From NCBI RefSeq assembly GCF_030272615.1, contig NC_081405.1:152066113-152130112 (forward strand): a DNA stretch of 64,000 nucleotides, read 5' to 3'. A model generated the notes under the pieces. The model was not told the origin of the DNA. It was given only the letters and a program-made list of their open reading frames with translations, and did no database searches. This DNA comes from Cryptomeria japonica (lineage: Eukaryota; Streptophyta; Pinopsida; Cupressales; Cupressaceae). Each line of letters starts with the position of its first letter. Positions within the stretch are counted from its first letter, which is position 1. A program made the translations under genes and the position numbers. Shown one piece after another: positions 45,658 to 57,080 of the stretch.

Positions 45658-45886
45658 TTGATGTCAAAGGGGGAGAAATTGGTATGGAAAAACACAAGGA
45701 AAACACATGTTGCTCCTAGGGGGAGAGATTGTTGTTTGGGAGAGATTATTACTCTTTGTATTTGTATTTTGATTTCTGGTTATGATCTCTTTCTGGAGAT
45801 TGTTGGTTTTTGGTATTTGGCATTTCTGTTTTGGCACTTTGATGGTTTTTCCATCTTGTGTTGCCATCAATGTCAAAGGGGGAGAT
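45658..45886 (+). promoter_or_regulatory. Element D duplicated polypurine blocks
   Basis: TTGATGTCAAAGGGGGAGAA at 45658-45677 and GCCATCAATGTCAAAGGGGG then AGAT at 45863-45886, next to the LTR. Further AGGGGGAG words occur at about 45585 and 45718. Confidence 0.8.
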
Positions 45887-46944
45887 TGTTGGTATTTTGA
45901 TATGGTTTTGTCATTGATGTCAACACCTACTAAACACTTATCAACTTGGGCACTTTGGAGAATCAACAACATTCACCGGCAAGCAAGTGACTCATGCACA
46001 ATCACTGGTATCTGGTACACCAACAAGATACAATAATCACCGACACTTGGAACAATATGGAAAACACTTGGTTATGTCAAAGACATCGTGTGGACACTTT
46101 GTCTTGAAGTTTTGTTTATTGGTACATTAGCATTTGCATATTTGCTGTTACCAGCAAATAGGTCCAGGTTACACCGACAGGTTTATCTTTTACAGATCAG
46201 CACGACACGCAATGGAGATGATTAATTATTGTTGTAAATGCATTAAGCCGACATGTTCAATCAGTTATTGCATCAGATATTGTATTATTTATAAAATGTT
46301 TTATTGTAATATCTTGTAGAGCTGACCTACTAAAATTGGTCTTAGGTTATGGTATAAATGTAAGATCTTATTTGTAAGATCAAATGTGGAATGCAAAAAA
46401 GGATTATGTGAAGGTATATGCAAGAATAAGAAGAGCTATACACACAGACATCATTTGAAGATTGAAGGAGGGTTTTTGTGAGGACAATCAGAACTACATC
46501 GGTACTGAATCCAACATATGAAGATGCTATTTTGTGTAGTACATTCGTATTGGATTTAACCAGCCAACTGTAGTCAGTGTGACTCCCATTTTGTTATTGA
46601 GCAGTGAGCTCTAGGCACTTGGCCTTTCTGTATGTGCAGACCCCATTTATATACACTTACTATCTACAGTAGTATCATCTGATTGTGGGTAAGGTTTCCC
46701 ACCATGGTTTTTCCCCTTCCAAGGTTTCCATGTACAAATATTGGTGTTATGTGTTGTGGATGACTTTGTCTTTATGTTTCATGCACTAATCCTTACCAGT
46801 ATAGCAATTAACTGTTAAAACTGTCTACTAGCATATTGAACTGGTTTACCGGTATTAAGTATTAAGTTGGTTAAGTTGTTTTGGTTTGAATTTATTTGAC
46901 AACTGATTCACTCCCCCCCTCTCAGTTGTCTCCAAGACCTAACA
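45887..46944 (+). repeat. Element D 3' LTR
   Basis: 1058 bp, aligning with 40257-41312 over its whole length. It ends CCTAACA before TCTTA. Confidence 0.93.
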
Positions 46945-49900
46945 TCTTAAAGATTCAAGGTGGCTCTCACTTGGAAGAGCACTTGATCTTTTAGAAGTCA
47001 ACCTAAAGAACGAGATTGAAGGATATGCCAAGATCAAAATGAATGAAACTAAGATCCTAGCTAGATGATCAAATGATATGAAAAGATGCAATGCAAGATG
47101 GAGTGCAAGATATGAGACTAATATTGATTCCAAATTGAAAGCTTAGGTGTGCTAATTAAACTAACATGAAGATTGCTTATGAAATTGATATACAATAGCT
47201 ATGAATTAAGCTAGCATGAAAATGGGATTAGCATGATACTATCAACATGATGAAAGATAAACTAGCATGCAACTAAGATGATCTAAGTGCTTGAAGATGA
47301 CAAATTGAGCTCCTTGATAACCTGCAAAATGACTATAAGTTTGATGCACAAGATAATGGATCCTAAGAGTGAAGAAAGGGGCTCTATTTATAGAGAAATT
47401 AGAGAAATGGATGGCCAATATTGAGCAATCTCAACAAGGGATAGGATGGAAAGTTATCAATCTATGAGGGGAATTCAATCCAATCCCAAGTTGACAAATG
47501 TCACCTTGAGATGGCTTGAGAGGATGCTAAGCAAGCATTAGATGCTAAGTAAGCATTAGATGCTAAGTAAGAATTATGGATAACCTCAAGGGATGACATC
47601 ATTCGATAATGCTATTATCCAAGGGAGCATGCTATTTTCCAAGAGGTAAACTCTTGTTCAAAGTTGAAGGATGGCCAAAGGGACAACCATCGAGGGCTAG
47701 AGTGATTTCTTGTAAGAAGCATTAAATGCCTTTGAAGACTTTGGAGGTTAACTTGTTGGAAAGTAGATAACCTTCAAGGATTTTGTAAGAGCCTTACAAG
47801 TTTGGAAGACTCAACAGGTTAACTTGTTGAAGAAGGTAAAGTCTTCAACACATTTTTGAAGACTTTCCCCAAATTTGGAGAAGTGACTCCCCCGAATTTA
47901 GGGACGTGACATGATTAGAAGAATTAGGCTAATTAATGAGGAATTAGAGGGGTTCTAGAAGAATATTAGCATGCTAATGGAAAATGTAGGAGAATTCAAG
48001 TGGAGGGAAATAGGCATTTTTAGATAAAATAAAAGATTTATTTTAGCCAAAAGGGGGTGCAATTTGCATTTGTAGGATTTTGCAAGTGGGGGGACTATTC
48101 ACAAATAAATAATGATCTATTTAATTGCAAAGGGATTTTTTTAATCAAATGTAAATTCCATTAAAAGGGAAAAAGGGAGTTTTAATTGAATAAATAAGAT
48201 TTATTCAATTAAATGGCTAAAGGGTGCAATGTCATAAATTGTACGCACTTGCTAAAGCGGTACAATTTAACACCTAGTTTAGCACCCACCTTGGCGCAGT
48301 TGCATTTTGCATTTCATTTCCCCTTTAGCACTTAATTAATCAAATTAATTAGGTCTAAAGGTTCTATTTCATCATCTTCCACATCACAAAGTCGGGCCCT
48401 TTCATTAAAGCATGCCCCTTTCATTTTATTCCTCCAACGCATCATCTAATCGAAAACCCTAATTAAGTCCTATTTCGAACTTGGGGGCTTGATTTCGGGG
48501 GTCAAAACATCTCGAAATCACCTGTAACTTCGGGATTCTCTCTAAAAACATCATATCTGACGGCCCTGAAAATTTGGTGAAAAGTTGTCGGGACCGTGGC
48601 GCCCGGAGTGCACACGGTCCCAGACATTTTTCTCGAAATTTTAGGAGCGCGATCCAATCATAAAATAAAGCTTAACCCCAAGAAATTGGCGGGATATTCG
48701 ATCTCTAGGTCGGCCAAAAGATGAAATTGCGACCTAGGGTTTCATACATAAGAGCTCTCTTTCTTCATTTGAAAGGATCGGATTTTTGTTTCAAGGAACC
48801 TCATATGCAGCGAAAGAGAAGATCTTTGAAGACTTCAACATCTTACAACATCCCTCTATCAAGCATTTATCAATTCCATTCATCCATTTAGGGCTTAGAA
48901 GACATTGAAGAACAATAGGAGATTACCGACTGAAGATTGGCTTGTACCTCTCCCTTGAGGGTTGGGTATGATTTCATGTTGTTTTCATGTCTTTGCATAA
49001 AGCTTCAATATCTCATTTATTCATGCTTTAGATCACTTTGCATCTTGATTTAGAGCATTTACATTATCATTTACAAGCAATTAGGGTTTACTTTCTAGGT
49101 TGCTCTAGTTTGCTTTCTTGCATTTTAGGACCTTGCACACACACTAGGTCTGCACACACAATACATTTTACAAAACAACTTGGCTATTCGTGGAGGTGGA
49201 AATCACCGAAGCGGGGCTTTGACTAAGGCAAAACCCTATATAGCCGCCCATACACCCTTTTTCAGATATAAGTGCAGGTTTCGGGACTTGGACGACGCCG
49301 CAGGATACAGATCCAGAGAGAATAGGTCGAGACAACACTTTGCATCAAATTGCAGAGCAAAAGACTGGGACAGGGGTGCTGGGCGCCTTGGTGCTGCCAG
49401 GACAGAGGTGCTGGGCGCCCTGGTCCTCCAGACAGACAACACTTTCGACAATTTCCGACAGTGTTCCAGAGTGCAAAATAGAAGTTTTCGATGCAGTTTC
49501 AGGTGCAGAATCAGGACAGTGGCGCTCGCGCCCTCGTCCCGAACATTTTCAGCCCGATTTTGACTCCGGGTACGCATTTGCATTCTTGTTTTATCCTTGT
49601 GTTTACAGCTTTCCATTGTCTAAGTTCAATTCTGCAATCTTGTTGTTAGTTCATACTTACATTTTAGGGTTAGGAATTGGACTTGCATAATCTTACCTTT
49701 CAATTACAACAAAGGAATAGAAACCCTAATAGGTAGCCCGTGGCTCTCTCTTTCACAAAAAGAAGTAGCCAATTGTGCGATACCTCTAGGCTCTTTTGTA
49801 TTCCATAGTGTGTGACAAGAGGTAGGATTAGGGCATGATAACCTAGTCTTGCTTTTTCCCCCACACAAAGGGTACTTAATCAAACCTTAGTTTAATTAAT

Positions 49901-50067
49901 AGGTTAGGCTAGAAGAAAAGGATTTTAATTAAGTCTTTAATTTGATTAATAGGTTGATTGGAAGAATAAGAATATTAATTAAACCTTACTCTAATTAATA
50001 GGTGAATAAATGATGATTAAATGAATAAAATTGATTTAATTATTTGTGCAAGTTTTAGGTGTCTACA
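46945..50067 (-). repeat. Element E 3' LTR, main piece
   Basis: It matches the 5' LTR from 57239 to about 58425 and again from about 58430 to 58620. Between these, 48207-49868 (~1.66 kb) has no counterpart in the 5' LTR, which has evidently lost it. The extra part includes GC-richer sequence with GTGGCGCCCGGAGTG (near 48597) and two GTGCTGGGCGCC copies (49377, 49408). Frames at 49180-49690 lie here and have no domain. An 18-bp repeat GATGCTAAGTAAGCATTA occurs three times at 47523-47576 but once in the 5' LTR. Confidence 0.8.
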
Positions 50068-50081
50068 TTTTGCCCCTCTTT
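50068..50081 (-). promoter_or_regulatory. Element E polypurine tract
   Basis: On the minus strand AAAGAGGGGCAAAA directly precedes the 3' LTR start TGTAGACACC. Confidence 0.75.
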
Positions 50082-50396
50082 GAAGCGACGTGTGCTCACA
50101 AGTTGATTCAAAGAAAAATGTTTGATATGTCGCCAAAATTCTTGATATGGTGTTGTTGTCAAAATTGTCGATATGATGCCCCCGATATGAAGAATTGATT
50201 TGATATGAAAAGTCGATATGAAGCTGGTGTCAATATGAGACTGATATGAAATTGATATGGAGATTCTATATTATAATGCCCCCTCGGGAGATCGTTCATG
50301 CACTAAAGGCATGAATGATCTCTCGAAAGAAGAAGAATGCTATTTGAAAGATAGAAGAGTGGATAGTTGATGACATGCATGGCTTTGATAAGATTG
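50082..50396. other. Element E interior, GATATG-rich stretch
   Basis: Short words TTGATATGG, GTCGATATGA and related recur about ten times without a fixed period. Non-coding. Confidence 0.5.
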
Positions 50397-50945
50397 ATCA
50401 GATTGATAAGAATGAGATCAAGTCTGGTTTTAGGAATGACACCTCCTATATAAGACAAAGAAGATCAAAACGTCTAGTTTCAGGAATGATATATCTTGTA
50501 TAAGACCTGACCAAAATGTTTGGTTTCAGGAAAGATACATCCTGTGTAAGACATAATAGAATGGATCAGATGAAATGGATTTATAGAATTGATAAGATTG
50601 AGATCAAGTCTGGTTTTAGGAATGACACCTCCTGTATAAGATAAAGATGATCAAAATGTTTAGTTTCAGGAATGATATATCCTGTATAAGACCTGGTCAA
50701 AACATCTGGTTTCAGGAAAGATACATCATGTATAAGACATGATAGAATGGATAAGATGAAATGGATCGATAGAATTGATAAGATTGAGATCAACTCTAGT
50801 TTTAGGAATGACACCTCCTATATAAGATAAAGATGATCAAAATGTTTGGTTTCAAGAATGATATATCCCGTATAAGACCTGATCAAAACATCTAGTTTCA
50901 GGAAATATACATCATGTATAAGACATGATACATGAGATTTGGATG
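50397..50945. repeat. Element E 186-bp tandem repeat with ~60-bp sub-repeats
   Basis: GAGATCAAGTCTGGTTTTAGG-type starts at 50414, 50600 and 50786 give a strict period of 186 bp for almost three copies. Each unit holds three related sub-repeats of the form GGTTTCAGGAATGATA...CCTGTATAAGAC. A stray pair of the sub-repeat sits at about 52405-52490. Confidence 0.92.
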
Positions 50946-52915
50946 AATGATGAAGATATGAAAGTGAAGAAAGATTCCATGATGATGGGATAGATATGCA
51001 TGTGATGGATGCAATGATGAATGTGACTAGACGATGATGACGATATGCAACTAAATGCCATGATATGACAATGCAACTAAATGTAGATTTTAGGAATGAT
51101 ATAAAAAATGCACCTAAGCACTTAACAATGATATGAAACCTGATATGAAATGCACTCTCGTTCTTGATATTGTCACCTTTTCGATCAAATTAGATATGCT
51201 TCCTTTTTATCATCATTGAGCCTTTGATATGTTGAAATTTGATACAAGCATCATGGTATAATTGAATCATGATGACCTGAGTGACCGAGTCTGTCTTCTT
51301 TCCGTTTCTATTCCTTTTATTCAAGTTCCAATTTATGAGATCCATACCTAGATCTTTCTTCTACATTTAGAGATCCAGAAGCATAGATAGTAGCACCAAC
51401 AACAAGACGTACTAGGGCCCTTGTACTTGTTTATTGTGAGGGAGTATAAAACAAAGGATGGGACGGGTACAATCCTTCGAGAAGAGAAAGAACAATTAGT
51501 CCTTAGGTTGGATTGAATCCCTGATGGGAGTTAGGCTTGATTGAATAACTTACATGGATTTTAATATTGCAAGATAGCACAAGCATTGAGGTATAATTGA
51601 ACCACGATGACCTGAGTGTGGCTTGTGTAAACAGACAAGAGTTAACCTTTGTCCTATACAAATTGGAAATATCCTCAATGATATGCCACCAGATCACGTT
51701 GTAGAATAAATTTGCATAGTAAAAAGGCTTCACTCACAACCAATAAACAAAGAAAATATCATACTCCTTCCTTGCTTCTCTCATTTCAAGGCATCCTTGA
51801 GTCGCTTGGGAGACATGATAAGCAAAAATAAAAAAACAACCATAGATAAACATGCATGCCATCCTATGTATTTTTGTCAGATAAAACATCTTGCAAATGC
51901 CTCGTTGTTTATTTTTTATCAGTTCACGTTTCTTTATTTTACCATAGATTATCATGATCTTGTTTTCATCTCGATGTGTTTGTTTTGATCGATTGTTTTT
52001 TGAAACCCAAAGGTGATCTGCCCCCAATGAGGTTAGGAATTTTTCCCCACTATAGATACTACTTACGATATGAAATATGTACATTGAACACCATAACTAT
52101 TCAGATAATCAAGGAAAGTGACTACGCTAAGTATGTCCAAGATTGATAAGCATTAGTGAAATTGTGAATTTCTGGTGATGGCTCATATGGGTGGATATGA
52201 TATGTACAAATAGATGGAGGAACCACTCCATCATATAGCGCTTGTTGCCAAGTTTTTGCCACTTGTTTTTATTGCACATTTTTATTTTTATGATTTTTTG
52301 AAAGATGAAATATGTACTGCCATCAATTGATAAAGATAAGGTTAACTAGGACAAAATCCAATAGTCATACTGATCTATGCCATTGTTTTGATTACTCGAT
52401 GATTGATAGGAATGTTTAGTTTCAAAGAGTGAGTACCCCGTATAAGAATGATTTGTCTGGTTTTGAGTGTACCTTTCCCTGTATAAGACATGTTGATGTT
52501 GATAGATGGATTGATTAACAAGACATGTGATCAGTTTGATTGTAGACTTTGGAGAGTTTGTTTGTTGTTGATCTGATTTGATGGATGGTCCATGTTGTCA
52601 TGCTTTGATTTTCAATTTTTATTTGATTTTGTCAATTTTGTCGATTTTTACTTTTTTGGAGATTTTGTGATATTTTTAGAATTTTTTGGATTAGAAGCAA
52701 GATGTATTTGTTTTTCCCCAATGTCTAGCAAGTCAAGTAATATTATGCATGGATTAATGGGTGAAAGATGGATGCATATTATTATGGAACATGAAGGGAC
52801 ATGTCAAAATATTTTTGAAATCATGTTTTTGTCCTTAGTTTTGATCAAGATCAAGGATGGAAAAGGGGATATGGATGGAGATAGGATATGGATAGGAGAA
52901 ACAAGATCAAAGAGA
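50946..52915. other. Element E interior, no gene
   Basis: Short frames on both strands have no Gag, Pol or other recognisable motif. The longest, minus 51734-52084 (116 codons), is unlike any family I know and is probably chance. Confidence 0.5.
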
Positions 52916-53145
52916 ATAATGGATGGAAGACGCAATGCATAGATAAGATAAGGAATATGGACTAGAGGGTATGGATGAGGTGTAGCAAGATCATAGATAG
53001 CGCTGGATGATGGAAGCAATGAATAGGTAGGATAGATGGTATGGATAAAGTGAAGCAAGATCATAGATAGTGCTGGATGATGGAAGCAATGAATAGGTAG
53101 GATAGATGGTATGGATAAAGTGAAGCAAGATCATAGATAGCGATG
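52916..53145. repeat. Element E 70-bp tandem repeat, about 3 copies
   Basis: AGCAAGATCATAGATAG occurs at about 52984, 53054 and 53124. Units contain GGATGATGGAAGCAATGAAT and GATAGATGGTATGGATAAAG. The first copy is diverged. Confidence 0.9.
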
Positions 53146-54429
53146 AATTTAAATAAGGTAATGGCTATTAGAGGAAGGATAATGGGAGATATGGTATGAA
53201 GAATAGAATGGATGAACTTTGCCCCCAAGCATACAGGTCTCTATTTGCAAAAAGGAAATATGTAAGATTGTCACAACATCTAGCACCACCCGAATAAGTG
53301 TTCCTAAACTTTTCAAAGATAGAGACCCAACCCACACTTAGAACCTCTGAAAAATTCAACCGAACATGTCTAGCGACTAGTTAGCATATTCAAAAGGGAA
53401 GAAGAATCCCAAACTAGATTAAGGTATTTAGTTTTTGATTACCCAGGTGTGTGCAAGTGGGTTTATTCCGGTTCATATGATCATTGTACTCTTCAGAATC
53501 AAACGTGGCTAGCTACATGAGTTACCCTGACTTCAAAAGCATCCTTGATAGAGCCTCGCTGCCAACAAGAATCCATAGCTCCGACGAGGTTATCGCTATA
53601 ATATCACAAATATTGCTCCATTGCTAGCCATGCGTCCATAGCCCCGATGGAGTCACTCGCATGTTCCCATAGCCAACCATTTTGATATTGCATTTCATTG
53701 CATTTTTCTTTTTTTGATATTTATTTTCTTGCTCATGCTTTTGATCTTTTGATATTTCTTTTTTCTCTTTATTTTTCTTGCATTGGCTTGTAAGTGATGA
53801 AACTTACATGGGTCTGATAATTACAGTGGTGCTGAAGTAGGATTTTATATTTTTCACTAGCCGCATCTTCAACTAAGAGATCACAATGATTTGGAGCAAT
53901 TAATTAAGTGTATGAGATATAGTAATCAAAAGATGTTGGTACCAAGATACGATAAGTGGTTTTTTTCTAGATTGAGTGTGTATCCCAACCAAAAGAAAAT
54001 CTTAAAGAGGAACAACCTTAGATTCTAAAGCGTTTCATGAATAGATATCTAGGAAAAGGACTAAACATGAGATTCAAGCATGGGCAAGCATGTGACAAAA
54101 TGACACAAATGCCTATTTCACAGATGATGAATTTATGCAAAGGATTGAATGAAAGGGATGTAAGGATAGAAAAGTGGTGTTGGATAATAGATAGAATGTT
54201 TGAAGATTTGTGCGAGGATAGATGGAAATGTATTCAAGATGAGTGTTGGTACACAACTCGAGAAGTGATGAAGAGATGGAGGAAAATTGAATTTTAAGAC
54301 ATAAGGACCCAAAATAGATAAAGGAAATGATGGAATAATATTTTTGGAAAGATGTTTAGATAGATGGTTGAAATAAGTTCAAATATGTGTGCCTTTGTTG
54401 ATCTTTCTTATGGATCATTTGAGGTGATG
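53146..54429. other. Element E interior, no gene
   Basis: No recognisable motif. The plus-strand frame 54037-54297 (86 codons) is charged and aromatic-rich, but without a family match and on the strand opposite to the element. Confidence 0.45.
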
Positions 54430-54588
54430 GATTGGTGGATGGGGGGAGGTAAGGACCCAAGATGGATGGAAGGGATGGAGAGTTTTGAATTTGGAATGAA
54501 AGGACCTAAAATGGATTTGGAGGATGAAGAGTTTCACTTTGGAATGAAAGGACCTAAAATGGATTTGGAGGATGAAAGGATTCCTTGA
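54430..54588. repeat. Element E 48-bp tandem repeat, in-frame on the plus strand
   Basis: TTTGGAATGAAAGGACCTAA begins at about 54490 and again 48 bp later, with a degenerate copy before. The plus-strand translation repeats FGMKGPKMDLEDE every 16 residues. As the element is transcribed from minus, this is probably a DNA repeat, not a protein repeat. Confidence 0.8.
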
Positions 54589-56697
54589 TCTTGATCTTGA
54601 CTTGGATTTGGATCATTTGAGTTTGTGCTTTTCTCTTGATTTTGAATTAGATTAGTGAAGGAGATGGAAGGGATATCATGCTCTTGCTTAGGAGGTGGAT
54701 GTTGAATGGGACTCTACTCTTGAGATAAAAGGGGATCATTGTGGATGTAATACCAAAATCTTAGGGGATCATCATAAGATTCTTGATAGGTGGGATCTTG
54801 ATAAAAAATCAGATTGGATTGGAGAGCCATGATTTATTGATCTTGATTTAGGCTAGGACTCATTTCCTTTGAATAAGCTTCTTCTTTTTCAAGCGATAAG
54901 GGATGGTCACATGAGTGATCAAAGTTTCAATTTGGATAGGTTGATATTGTCGACTTGATGGATACTTCGTTTCGGATACTCAAGATTACTAAGTCGAATA
55001 GAGGGTTTGTTTGATAGGCCCCTATGACAAAGCACATCAAATGATATGGATAAAGTCTCTTGATATAGAAACACTATTTGACTAACTTGAATACATAGCT
55101 AGGTATTGTTGTCGTTGAGATAGTTGGCTGATAAACTCTTGATCACTTGGTTTGATACTCCCCTAATCTTGTTGGATGAAAGTCTTGCCTAAAGATAGTT
55201 GAAAATTTAATAACCACCTCAAAAGGTGCTTTGTTGGATTTGTAAACTTCTCCACTCTATGATTCCTTTGTTTGAACTGATTTTTTTTTATTTGTTGATT
55301 GATACTTTGCAAGATGTTTGATCATTTGTGACAAGAATACATAGCACACATGAAGACAATGGTCATCTTAATGCTAAACATTTAGTGTATGTTCTTTGAG
55401 GATGTGTTCAAATTTCCAATGTTTTCACTGGTTTGGATACAAACAAGACACACCAAGTAGACTCTTTATTCAAGGGTCATCAACAATATCATAGCCCACA
55501 ACTAGATACTCCTTCAGCTCAAACAACTGTGTCACCCCCTAAGGGGCGCTCATTTTTTTGCCTTTTTTCCAAAAATTAACCCAAAGTGGATTGCTCCTCA
55601 ACTAGGTAGTTATCTTGGGAGATGTATGGTGAGTGATCTTGGGGGCAGATTCTTCCCCACCCTTGCACTATGATATTGCCAATGTATGGCAATTGACCCA
55701 GCTCAAAGTTTTTACTTCTATGGTTTGTAGTAAAGGTTTTTTTCAGTTTGGCAAATGATAAACTTAGTTAAGAGGCTTCCCAACCTTTAGAACAAAGGCT
55801 TTTCACATCTCAAGGATACTAGGGGAAGGCTATCAAATACACACTTCTATTGGAGGGGATTTTCATCAGCCTCCACATTTGATTATAGTGGGTTGGTAAA
55901 CTTGGCTTTAGCTGTTTCCCACCTGGGTCGTACCCTTCTCACTAGCCCCCTCAAGGCATTCGGGAAGGTATGCCCTCTAAAGGTTTTAATTGCTTGAAAG
56001 AATAAATCATGAAAAGAGCGGGTTTGGATTTTTGGTCACCCAATTAAGGGGAGAGCATATACCTACCACTCAAGATAAAGCACACAAAGTTCCTTTTACC
56101 CTTTCAAAGCAATGATTATCTAAGTCATAATTGGAGATGTTGCTCCAATCAAACATGGTGTTTATTTTAGTCCCACATAGAAATTGTTTTCTAACTAGGA
56201 AAGTGAAATCTTGATCAATAAAATGAAAGCACGTTGCTATAAAGTAAATCGATTCTGCAAAAAGGGACAAATTGATTTTTCTTTTTAACTTGCAAATAAA
56301 GATTGATTGTGAATTTTACCTTTGCAAGAAATGAAAGTTGTTATTTTTAAGCCCAAATTTGAAGTGTTTTTGCTCCTAACTTGCAAGAAAACAAAGTTTG
56401 ATTTGTGATTCCTTTTACCTTTGCAAGTGATGTTCATTTTAGAGCCCAAAAATAAACGTGATTCCTTTTAAAGCACCAAATTGAAAAATATGAAGTTATT
56501 TTTACCGAAGGAAATGTGAATTCTTTTTAACTAACTTTGAAAAAGCTAGCAAAGAAAATAAAAAAATCCTAACTTAACTCCTCCAGTCTGCAAGAAACTA
56601 TTAGAAACCTGCAAAAAAATAAGTTAGTGAAAATCCCAATCACTTGGTGGGCTAGACAAGCCTAATTCGCCAAACAAGATTACAAAATTTTACCTTT
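54589..56697. other. Element E interior, no gene
   Basis: No coding motif on either strand. Related GATCT(T/G)G/GGGGGCAGATTCTTCCCC words at 52015-52055 and 55640-55665 hint at an internal inverted duplication. Between 56270 and 56480 the words TTGCAAG..A and TTTTACCTTTGCAAG recur. Confidence 0.45.
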
Positions 56698-57000
56698 GTG
56701 ACAAATGTGCTATTACATAGTGCAAATGCACCACTACAAAGAGTAAATACGCTACAACGTACTACAAATGCACTACAAGATGCAGTAAATGCGCTAAACT
56801 ATCCAAAACCAGAAAATAGAAAGAAGATAGAAATCATAACCCTACTGATGCAAATGCGCTATTACAAAGAATGTATGTGCTGCTCCATACTTCAAATGCG
56901 CTGTAACAGTGGGTGTATGCGCTATAACAAAGACCAAATGCACTATAACAGAGACCAAATGGGCTGCATCGTACAACGTATGCGCTAGAAGATTCTGTAA
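56698..57000. repeat. Element E leader minisatellite, ~21 bp, about 11 degenerate units
   Basis: Units resemble CAAATGCGCTATTACAAAGA, with variants such as CAAATGCACTATAACAGAGA and GTATGCGCTATAACAAAGA. Read on minus, the array begins about 57 nt after the primer site, that is, in the RNA leader. Frames on both strands are repeat translations. Confidence 0.85.
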
Positions 57001-57056
57001 GGTTTCTTGGTCGGACCTACGCAAAATGTTAGAAATTTGATAAATTTAGGGGCCAA

Positions 57057-57074
57057 GCCCCATGGTGGGCGCCA
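57057..57074 (-). promoter_or_regulatory. Element E primer-binding site (tRNA-Lys type)
   Basis: Minus strand TGGCGCCCACCATGGGGC, 6 nt inside the 5' LTR edge. It differs at two positions from the TGGCGCCCAACGTGGGGC site complementary to plant tRNA-Lys. Confidence 0.7.
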
Positions 57075-57080
57075 AAAGTA

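Larger units (their letters stand above)
40257..46944 (+). mobile_element. Element D: autonomous-type Copia element, decayed
   Basis: 6688 bp with LTRs 40257-41312 (1056 bp) and 45887-46944 (1058 bp), starting TGTTGGTATTTTG and ending CCTAACA. The target duplication is TCTTC (40252-40256) and TCTTA (46945-46949). The uninterrupted site is preserved in the other LTR of element E at 57239-57243 as TCTTC, which proves the insertion point. Gag, protease, integrase, RT and RNase H occur in that order in essentially one frame from 41369 to 45508, with stops and two frame changes in integrase. It is the most complete autonomous-type element of the window but not intact. Confidence 0.95.

Noticed and set aside
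49180..49690. Overlapping plus- and minus-strand frames of 116-127 codons
   Set aside because: They lie inside the 3' LTR of element E, are GC-biased, overlap on opposite strands and have no motif.
51734..52084. 116-codon minus-strand frame as gag or other gene of element E
   Set aside because: Right strand for the element but no zinc knuckle, fold or family resemblance; length is compatible with chance.
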